A stretch of DNA of 62,500 nucleotides from the NCBI RefSeq assembly GCF_964340395.1, contig NC_135563.1, positions 8,493,655 to 8,556,154 of the forward strand. Direction: 5' to 3'. Position 1 is the stretch's first letter. Every line of letters begins with the position of its first letter. The notes beneath the pieces are model-generated. The model had not been told where the DNA came from. It saw only the letters and a program-made list of their open reading frames with translations, and ran no database searches. Source of the stretch: Glandiceps talaboti (taxonomy: Eukaryota; Hemichordata; Enteropneusta; Spengelidae). Positions 48,001-59,700 of the stretch are shown in pieces. Made by a program: the position numbers and the translations under genes.

Positions 48001-51000
48001 TCAAGAGTAAAGTTAGCCATTGTTGCATTTGTGAAATGTATTCCTGATAAGTATTACAGTCAGCTGACATTGCATTTGTGACATGTATTCATGGAAAAAA
48101 ATGTAGGAAAATCAGCTGAGAGTCAGCTGAGTTTGCAAGGAACTGTTACACTAGTATAGCACTAATTCCCTAAGGATTGCTGCATAGCTGACTTCAATGA
48201 TATGTCACTTTAAGTGTCTAGTTGAACAATTGTTCAAGGCAAAATGTAAAAATAAATAAGTAATGGTGTAAGAAAGGGATTTTTGGTCCAAAAACTTATT
48301 TTAAACTCAAAAATTGTTGGCTTAGTTTATTCTAGCACTTTCTTGAGTTATGTCCAAGTGTTATATGAATTGTTAGTTCCATACAAATTGTTTGTTCTTT
48401 ATAATCCCATAAAGAACATAGAAATGCTGACCAGTTAATCTGATGTCTTGATAAGAAGGGTCTCTAGAAAAAATCTTTGTCCATAATGCAGACCACTGAC
48501 CGCATTATTATTTTGGATCAAGGAATGTCTGTTAAATAGAAATGCAGATGTGTATGTGTGTGGGTCTGAAGCTGTCAAAAACTGCCAGGCCAATTGTCTT
48601 GGTATGTGGTAGGGACTTGGGGTGTGTAGATGAGAAATTGTGGTAAGGACTTCACTTGGGGTGTGTAGATGACAAATTGTTCAAATGAAAATGATCACAC
48701 CAAAAGTGTGATTTTGGTTGAAAAACATGATTCTTCGCATGAGAGCATGCTTCTAGTCTCAGCCTAAAATGAAAGGTTATTGTTTTATTTCATATTTAAA
48801 ACAGGAACATTAAAATTAGACATATCACCAATGCCAGAGAACCTTCCATACTGCCTTACACCAGAACTGCAACAAGTAGATCCCTATCCTGATATGAGAG
48901 GAAGACCTACTCGAGAAGTACAGGAGATTCCTTCTAGAGAAGTCTTTGTACCAAATACTACATACAAGTAAGTCTTCTCTCAATTAATTCCCAAGCTTTC
49001 AGAGAACACTTGCTCAGTTTGGCTGTTCCCCCCCCCCTCCATTGGACTTTTAAATGCATAGTTCCAATTAGGATTAAAATTTAGGTGTTAAGAATAGTTG
49101 TCTGGCAGAGCTATTAAAAAGTTGATCTTGAACAAAAGTCTTAGAATGATTATATACTATACTCCTTATGGCTCAACTTGTAGGATAACACTATTAATAT
49201 GAGAGCCTAGGATAGTTTCTTGTCCCTCTATGTTATAAAGATTACCAGTGAAGGTAACAAGAGAAGCATTTCCATACATGTATCTTTCAATTTTCAACAT
49301 GCTTTAGTGTCGCCATGTTATGTCAACAACTCTTGCACTAAGTGACAAGCCTAAAGAGTAGCAGACTTGACATCAACCCTCTGCAGTGATTTAACACTGG
49401 TTCACTGTATTTCATGTGTGGTGTTGATAAATGGGATAATATGTCATTGATGTTATTTTGGTTCTCTACTACAGAAATATATTGTATGTGTATCCACAAG
49501 CTCTTAATTTCTCTAACCGTACTGGTTCTGCTCGTAACATTGCTGTCAAGGTACAGTTCATGTCTGGAGATGACCCTAAAGATGCCTTACCTGTAAGTAT
49601 ATGTACACTGTAGAGGGAGGATAACAAAGAAATCACAATTGATTTAAAAGTGTATGACTACTAGGTGGGAATATAACAGAACCCATAAGAACATAACATC
49701 ACAGTACCAGTGTGGCATACTTTGTGGGGGTACTTGTATAAGTACTTGTTAAGTATTCTTTGGCAGTAAAACACCACAAGCATAAGAGATGAGTGCAGAT
49801 ATCCTGGTATAGTAGCATGCATGTATCATGGGTAGAGCTCAAAATTAATGGTAGTCCAGTGTCCCCAGACTACCAATTTGTGTCATAGGGTTACCATAAT
49901 TTACAGCTGTTAGCCCACTCAGGCTACTGCTTATTTTGTGAGTATGTAGAAGAGGGAAGATTTACAGACATGAAAATATTTTAATAACATAACATGGGGT
50001 CCACTGATTTCAGCTTAGGAATAGGAATACACGTAAGGGACATGGTCACCAACCTTGGGCTACCAATTTTGGAAAATGATGTAGTCCACTTGGACTATAG
50101 AAGGAAAAGGTTAATTTTTAGCCTGATGTGGTTCTGTTCTTATGAAATAAGTTTATCAAAAAGTGCAAATTTTCTTTTATAAGTGCAACTCAGCATTCAC
50201 GTGATTTTGTGCAGTACATAAATGGTCCTGTACTCATTTGCATACAACTTACAAGTATGCAATAATGTATGCAGTGCACCTACCGATAAAACTTGTTCAC
50301 AGCGTACATGTAGTGTATACTTTTACCAATGTACGCAGTCTACATCAATAGTGTCTTGTGAATGATTATAGAAATGAAAACAGGGTCAACTAAACAAATC
50401 TGTAACGATAGCAATTTCATCATATTATGGTGTAAGCATTGTTGCCAATTATGTCTTTACAGGTGATATTTGGAAAGTCCAACTGTGCACCATTTGCTAC
50501 GGAAGCCTATACCTCTGTAACTTATCACAGTAAATGTCCTGATTTTTATGAAGAGGTCAAGATCAGACTGCCTGCCAGTTTAACAGACCAACATCATATC
50601 CTGTTTACTTTCTACCACATTAGTTGTCAACGTAAACAAGACAACTCTCCTGTAGAAACACCCATTGGTTACACGGTAAGATTCAAAGATCAGATCTCAT
50701 GTTATTCTTCATTTACAAATAAATTTTCTTTGTAACATAGAATGCATTTCTCAAATAAAAATATCATAAACTTTTGCTTTGCTCTGTTCAAGTAAATTTA
50801 AACCCATTTTCGGTTAAAATAAAATTAATTGGATCACTGTACAAATTTTTAAAATAGAGGTCAAAGTGATATCAAAAGTAAGACATTTTTGGAATCCAAT
50901 ATGGCTACCGAATCCAATATGGCAACCAACTCCAATATGGCTGCCCAGTACCATGTTCACTGTAGGAAAATACTAGTAAATGAACTTGACACAATAAACA

Positions 51001-54000
51001 TACTTTTATTTCTAGAAACTAGGACTTGTAAGGCTACTAAATTAAATGTTTTATTACTTTCAGTGGGTACCTGCATTACATGATGGTAGACTTCATATGG
51101 GTGAATTCTGTTTGCCAGTATCGGTAGAGAAACCACCAAATAATTATTTTATGCTGTCACCAGAGGTTAGTATTACATTTCAAGTTTTATCACACACCTG
51201 GTAGTTTGTAGTGAAATCTTTCTACCTGTAAACAACACAGGACATGCCAGATCTAATCCACATTATTTGCAGCTAAAGTCAGTTTACAAATTGCTCACAT
51301 ACAGTATTAACTTGTTTTTGAAACTTGTCGTATAATGTCTATCAACTGATGAAGGACTTAGGTATTAAGTTACAATATGAAATGTATGTCGTCAGATTCA
51401 CATAACTAAAAATTTAGTAGCATGAATAACAGAATATGTAATAAACATATAACTACCAAGAAAAATGATGCAGACTGTATTTAGGCTACCTTTTATAACA
51501 GTGAGTTAATACAATCATGTATTGTCTTTTTATAACATGTATGTTTTTATCATTTATGTAGGTTCAACTACCAGGTATGAGATGGGTTGATGGCCATAAA
51601 GGCTTGTTTAACGTAGCATTCTCTGCAGTATCATCAATTCACACACAGGTAAGATATTATATTATGACAGAACCCCCCCCCCCCCCCCCCCCCTTAGTCT
51701 TACGATGGACAGTTAGGCATACAGAAGTTATTTTTATGAGTGATGCAGTTTACCAGCAAGTGAAAATAGGGCAGAATACACCACATCAAAAGCATTTGAT
51801 ATTATATAGTATACTCTGAGGCTATTGTTTTATAATACATATTATGTGTGTTGAAATAATCAAATCAAAGCTAGGCGGAAAGAAAGTGTAGGACCATCAT
51901 GCACATTGCTGTACACCACACTACTCACATCACATAGCATCACATCATGTCATAGCACATTGCGCCACACTACATTACACCACACCACACCACATCACAT
52001 ATCACATCAGATAACACCACACCACACCACACCACATAACAACACATCACATCACATTACATCACTTCACACCACACCATATCACACCACACCACATCAC
52101 GTCAAATCACATCACATCACATCACATCAGATCATACCACACCACATCAGATCACAACATAACACACCACACCACATCATATCGCACCACATCATGTCAA
52201 ATCACTTCTCATCACATCAAATCACATCACACCACATCAGATCACAACACAACACACCACGTCACATCACATCAAATCATATCACATCAGATAACACCAC
52301 ATCACATCAGATCACACCACATCACATCACACCACATCACATTTGGTCTAATCACATCGTCTTGATTGTCTTGTAGGATGATTGCCTAGATCGGTTTCTA
52401 AGTTTATGCCATGCTGTAGATGATAGTCGGATACCTCGTTCTATCGGTGAAAATAACATGGAAATGGAGCTGAAGAAATCTATCAATAATCTGAAAAATG
52501 CCGCATTTGAACCATTAATCAGTTTCCTACATATCACACTCAACAAATTAATAACATTACTAGTCAAACCACCAATCATTGCAGGACAAGTTGGTAAGTG
52601 ATTTCCTCACCCAGTTGTAAATATTTTTCACAATCTTGACTTCGTTTTGACTTAAAATTCACATGTTTTATTTGCTGAAACGTGTCTATCTTAGTAAACC
52701 GAAGGCTCAATTACCAGTCTGAGAGTAATATCAAGTAGATAGATAGTTCATTTGCAATGAAGGCTACAGTCCCAAAGAGCTTATACAACACAAAATATAC
52801 AGTTCAGAAAAGATACGAGAGTACGTGTAATATAATAACTATGGATGGTAATTTGACACAAAGTCAGACGGAGTGTCATGTCACTAGTTGAATTTGCTGC
52901 AACTTTAATGGCTTAATAATTTAACTGTTTGTGATATTTTATCTTTTTTTTTTTTTTAACTTTACAGCCAATGTTGGACAGTGTACATTTGAAGCGTTAT
53001 GTAATGTTGTAGCCAGGATTCATAATATGTTGGGTGGAAATCTAGATGTCCACGGACGAAATGATCTCTTAGCAAGTTATATTCAGTATGCTTTTACTGC
53101 ACCCCAGCAGGACTCAACTCATCAATTCAGTCCTGGTAAGTATGTATGCAAATATAGTTTCAAGGGGAACATGACTCCAGGAAATAAAGGTATTTTTTTT
53201 AAAATCTCATACACTTTGGGTTCGCATGATTTCAAATCTCATAAATTTCACAACTCTGGGTACCTGCAATAGCATTTTACTCATGCTAGAGGGCCAAAAT
53301 AGAACAAGAAGGTTGACTTATTCTCATGTGCACCTATAGGAATGCATGTGAAGTGCATGGGGCAGAAGTTATGGTGTCGGACAAGAAATCGAATATGCAT
53401 TATTTTCATGATGTGCCAAAGCAGTAATATTCCATTTCGGGTACCCAGAATTGCCAAGAAACATCAATTTGAAATTTAGCTTCATCCTCATCTGCCTTAG
53501 CAGTGGTCCCATGTTGCCTTATGGTAGCAGATATGCATATGTATTGGATGAACAATACATTTATTTCTCTGAAGGTAATATGCTTGTAGGAATCATTAAT
53601 ATTTACTGCTCATCTAATACATATACATGCCTGCTAACTCCCAGGAAGGAAACACTGGACCACTGCTAGGACAATGAATGTGAAGCAACTTTCAATTTTG
53701 CATTTCTTGGCAATTGCATGAAACGTGTATGAATCATATAATGACTCTCCAGAACCCAAACGTTATGAAAAACATCTTCATTTCCGGGAGTGGTGTTTTC
53801 TGTTAATTTCACAAAATTGGTTTGGTATTGTCACATCCATTACATGTATGTTAAATGCAATATGAAACTTAAATAGTATGAAATTAGAGAAATATATTAT
53901 ATGCTAAACAACAATGAAAACTTATCCAAGCTTTTCAAATTGGTGATATTTCATCATTGGAGCCATAGGGATTTCATATGAGCATTCTTTTATTCTGGAC

Positions 54001-56607
54001 CAACTTTTTCTATAGCTTTTTCTATTGTGTCACTTTCACATCTATTTGCATTCACCAATACAACTGCCGACATCAGACCATGAACGAACGGAACCTGTTA
54101 CAGACAGGGAAAGTAAACAAGTGAATTGGATTGGTAACACTTGGCACAGCAGGTTAGAACTGCAGAGACTTGTGTTTACACTTCATGGTTTGATAAGAAC
54201 AGTTGTATGGCCTCTTTATGTGTACATGAAATGTCAGGGGAAATTTGTGACCACGAACTATTATGTAAAGTGGTCATTAAACTGTTCTTATCAAATGATG
54301 GATGCAAGGATTACTTGATCGCATGTAATCTGTACTTCCAACATGCTATGCCAGGTTTTATTAATCCAATTCAGTTGTTTACTTTCCCTGTTTGTAACAA
54401 GATCAGTTCGTCAACAGTCTGATGTCAGAAGTTGTACTTTTGCAAACTGTCGTCTTCTCTCCTCATGTCAATTTCATCGTTTCATTTCATCATCTCGACA
54501 TACCTAGCATCATCACCTGGTATGAGTCCAGAGTATGGCAACTTAGCCAGACCGACCACACTGAATTTAAATCTATCCAACCGCTCACTGAGTAGTAGTA
54601 ATCCTGACTTGGCAGTCACTCCTACCTCTCAAGACAGTGATTTTTACAACTTGGCAACGATGGGGCGATACGACAGAGGAGGTCCAATGATGAGAGCTGC
54701 TAATAGAACTTCGTATGCAGAGACTGGAATGGGAAATGTACCCGTGCAAGGACTTGGCGGTAGACTGCCATGTAGAAAGGTTAGTATGTTGTCAGATGTA
54801 GAAATCATCTAAACTGACTCACAGTAATGTTATTTCATCTTTAGGGGACAGACCACCCCCTCCACACACCTCGAAGACCATGGTTTCAATCCTGGGTTCT
54901 TGCATTAGTGTTATCTTATGATCCTGTGAAGCTGTAAGGATTACATATGATCATTCTTTTGTTGTACACCAACTTTTTCTAAGCTTTGCTAGATAACTGA
55001 TTTTAATACATACATTTTAGTCCTCATTCGAACTGGGCCTTTAAGCTACAAATTCCCTTGACATACGTGTACACAGATGTACAGATGTCTACAGACAAAG
55101 TCAAGGGCAGGAACAATATAATTATGTACACATCTCTTTTTAGTTGTAACATAACATAACATAATATGAACATTGTCTCTCAATATAAAGGGAATGTGGA
55201 AGCAAACTTGGAGACCAATTTTTAGTTTTCTGCCAACACCTGTGTTAACCCTTTCATGACTAGAGACGAGTTTTAAATAATATGGGGACCCAATTTATAT
55301 GAATATTTTCATAATTACAATAATATTACTTTATTAGGAAGTAACATTTCTTTAATTCCAGTCTAAAATGAAGTTGATATATGCCAAAAACTTACATAAA
55401 ACAAGAATTTTGTCCAAACAATTTTGGCGGGAATGTTTTCAGTATTGAAGGGGTTAACAGTTTAGATTGAGGTTTTTTCTTTATTAAAAAAACTGTAAAT
55501 GACTCAAGATACAAATTATATACTATGTTGTTCTTGTATTTTGTCTCAGAACCAAGAAGATTTAATATGCAGATTTTGTTGATTCTGTTCAGAATGAAAA
55601 TGAATACCTTTGATGTATTCTAAGTAATTTCTCTGTGCATGTATGTTTTACAGTTAGTACATGAAGAGTTAGCCTTACAAATGGTTGTATGCAGTGGTTC
55701 AATCAAAGAGACAGCCTTGGCACATTCTTGGTTCATATTTGAAATGATGGTAAGTGACCGCTTATCACTCATCCTTGAAATAAAACTCTGTCCTTATTTT
55801 AAAGAAATGTGCATGTCAAGATAAAGAGAAGATGAAACCTTGTGTACACATTTATGTCCTACTTATACCATGCACGAGCCATTTAGAACAAAAAATATGG
55901 AATATATACTCTGGTTGTTGTACTTCATGACAGCACGTGTCTACGTCACTGGTTCTGCTGTGTTCGAAATATGAGTTAAAATATTCAAAATTGCCATTAC
56001 TTTCCCCAATTTTTCTTTGATATTTCTGGCACTGGTATAATTATGTCATTCACCAATATTTTTCTTCATTCAGCCTGAAAATACTCGTGACCTAAGGGTT
56101 GTCACTACTTGTCTATTGCCACGTAGTGACAAGCACCCCTTAGGTCACTCGTATTTTGGCTGAACGAAGAAAAATTTTAGGAAATGACATCTACTTATAT
56201 CACAGACTTGGTACTGTTGTAGTAGCTCTTTTTCAGCCCGGACAAATAATAGTAGATTCTAAACTTGCTAATTTGCTCTCTTTCCAGGTGAAAAGCATGG
56301 CTCTATATGTATCAACAACTGGCCAATTGTCTGTTCACCGCCAACACAGATTTCCATCACGTTTCCTTGATGACGTACAAACCATTGTTCATTCAGTAAC
56401 TACTGATATCATTTCAAGGTACAATAAGGTAAGACTATTAAGAGGGGCTGTAGGAATAGCCCATGTCTGTCTGTATGACTGTCTGTCTGTATGTCTGTCT
56501 GTATGTCTGTCTGTCTGTGTCTATGTATGTATGTATGTATGTATGTATGTATGTCTGTATGTATGTATGTATGTATGTATGTCTGTCTGTCTGTCTGTAT
56601 GTATGTC

Positions 56608-56658
<51 letters not shown>

Positions 56659-56717
56659 GCCTGTGTCTGTCTGTCTGGCTGTTTGTGTCTGTGTCTGTCT
56701 GTCTGTCTGGCTGTCTG

Positions 56718-56752
<35 letters not shown>

Positions 56753-59700
56753 ATGTACATGTGTGTCTGTCAATCTGTGTTCAACCTACAATTTAATATC
56801 CCAGTCAACCCAGCTGTATAATTGGGGACCTGGTAGGAGAGAGGTTTCAATTTGAATGCCTTAAACCTATGTGCTATACAGAGGTCACAATGGATTGTAT
56901 GCTCCCCAGGGAGTTGAGGAAGTATAAAGGGCTGTTGTGCCGCTATAGATCCATACCAGGGGTAATAATTGTAATTTACTTTGAGCACAGAGTGGGAACG
57001 ATGTATTATCAATGATAATTCATTATCTAACTTACAGCATGTTTTAATTTGACATGCATTTTTCATTAACAAATGATAACATTGTAAACATTGTACTCCA
57101 TTATTAGAAAATTGAAGTAAGGTGTTATTGAGATACAAATTTTCTTCATGACATTTGCTCACAGTCACGTGTCATCTACAAGTGAATGTACCTTGTAATA
57201 CAAGATTGCTACATGGAATATAACTACTCTCTTCATCATCTTTTTTCCACTCCTGTCATAGGATTTCCGCTTTAGCCAATGTGTGAATTCAAGTCTTGCA
57301 TTTTTCCTGACTGATCTGTTTTCTCTGATGGATGTCACCTATGTCTTTGGATGGATTCAGATATATTGTAAAGAGGTGAGTGAGCAATTTATAACCTTAC
57401 AATATTTTTATTGCTGTCAAAGTCTGTCAAATAGGATCCATTTAAACACAAAATGATTTTAAACTTTGTAAGTTATTTGGCCTCTGCATGATGATTCTTT
57501 TGAAAATGGTTGCAGTGTAAGTAAATGGACTACGAAGTAATGACTCGTAGCTGAATGATACTTTATTATATTGAATCACTAATCTGTGTCTTGATGTTGA
57601 ATTCTTGATTACTATTACAGATATCAAGCCGCATAGCTAGACTTGCTGATCCGACCAGCTTAGCTACATTGAAACAAGAGTTTCTACGCATCATCAGTAG
57701 CCATGAACACTATGTGACAATAAACTTGCCACTGCAGTACCCATTGGTGTCTCCAGCATCGTCACCCTGTCCATCAATCTCCAGCTCTACGTCTCAGAGT
57801 TCCTACTTGTCGTCCAACACTCTGACAGACCAAAGATGTTGTATGGCCGAGTTGTCGCCAGATTTCAGACAACAGCATTTCTTGACAGGGTTGTTACTTA
57901 GCGATCTGGCCTATATACTTCAGACACAACAGTAAGTTGGAATTTAAAGGAGAAAGTCACTGCAAGAAATATACTTTTGTAAACTTTGGATTCTTGAGAG
58001 TCATTCCATGATGTTACATCATTTACATTACATCAGATTGTCCAAAATCTGTGAAACTTGTTCCTCTTTCATTACCAAGTGGAGGTCCTTGCCATGGTCA
58101 TGCATTGACACATGAGAGTCAGCAGACATGCATATGTAATACCAAAGCATTAATTAATATTTATGTTTGTTTTATTGTAAGGTGATAAGTATTAGGAGTC
58201 TTATAAGTATTTATGAAATAAGTCTCCAGAACTCAAACTTTACAAAAAATAGACCTGTTGCCGGTTCCAAGATGTATTGGTAAATAGTTGAATGAACTTT
58301 GTTAGATGTGTTTGAAGTATCACATTGACACTGACACCATTTTCTTATGTTCCTTTCCAGTAATCCCACTTTACATCGTAAATCAGTCGACACCATATCC
58401 AATCTGTTAGCCTGCCATGACACAGATGCACGTTATGCAGACTGTGAATACCGTGCTAGAGTAGCATCACTATATCTCCCTATCATTGGTATCGTGATTG
58501 ATGTACTACCACAGTTACATGATGGTACTCTGGATCCAGCCAAACGACCCCCATCAGTAATGCTGGATGTCGACAGTGATCTACCAATCATTCCAGCTAT
58601 TGCCATGCAGGCGATCTCCGGTACTGGTTTTTACTCCCGAACTAGTTCTGTGTCGTCTAAGGCAACCACTGTACAGGTCAGTCTATCTTTGGTACTAGTC
58701 TAGTTATGACCATAGGAAGCCACCTTGATGGTCAAATAGTTAGGGTGGCCAGCTTTGAATCTCAAGGTTATAGGACCGACCCTACAGATCCATACCAGGG
58801 GTATAATTGTATGTTACTTTGAGCACAGAGTGGGAAAGTGTTATATAAAAATCAAGATTATTGTTATTTATGACTATCACAAACAAAGTAAAAATAGATC
58901 TAAAAGTGCCAAAATCAATGTCAGATCAATGGCAAAATGGTCCAAAATTGATGAAAATTTGATATTTTTCACTGACATCTCCATATTGGGTTGCTGGTCA
59001 AAATTATCCACAGTAGTGTTCTTATTGTAGTCGTATCACATTTCAGTTACTGAAAAATGAAAAATTTGACCTCTTCATTATGTGTGACAATTTATTGTAA
59101 ACTCTTAGTTTTGATGCATAACATTAACAGTGTTAATGAAGGAGGAAACCGGAGTACCTGGGGAGAACCTGAGTTGTTCAGTAGAGTCAAACTGAACGAC
59201 GCCCTTCTTACTTACAGTGTGGTAAATTTGATAAAACCCTGAATGGGGTCAAACCTCGACCACAGTGGTAAAGAGGCTAGGGAAGTGGTCTAATCACTCG
59301 GCCACCGAAAACCGTATTAATAAATGTACAAAATGTAACAACGTTTGGTTTTTCTCTACAGAGACCAAACTATGTACCCACAATGTTGGATCAGCTGTCA
59401 ACTCGCAACCTACTTATGTGTTTCCTATGGGTTGCCAAGAGTGTCGATCCCAAGATTTTACACCAATGGTGGTGTGAATTTTCACCTTCTAGAATGCAGC
59501 AGTTATTGGATGTCTTGTATTTCTCTGTTTCTCTGTTTGAGTACAAGGTAAAAATGACACTTTCCAGTTCAAGCTGATACCTGCATCATAGATGTAATGA
59601 TTTTTTATATGGGTGAATATGTAGGGAGAAAAGTGAGAAAAGACATAATTATAAAAACACATTTCTGTTATTCAAAGAGGATTAAGATCATACTAATAAC

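Noticed and set aside
51906-52376. 156-codon His/Thr/Ser-rich frame
   Set aside because: Product of the pentanucleotide array; it ends at the exon 17 acceptor.
56156-56821. 221-codon frame overlapping DOCK exon 21
   Set aside because: Only the 141 bases of exon 21 are coding; the rest is hairpin element upstream and CTGT repeat downstream of a good GT donor.
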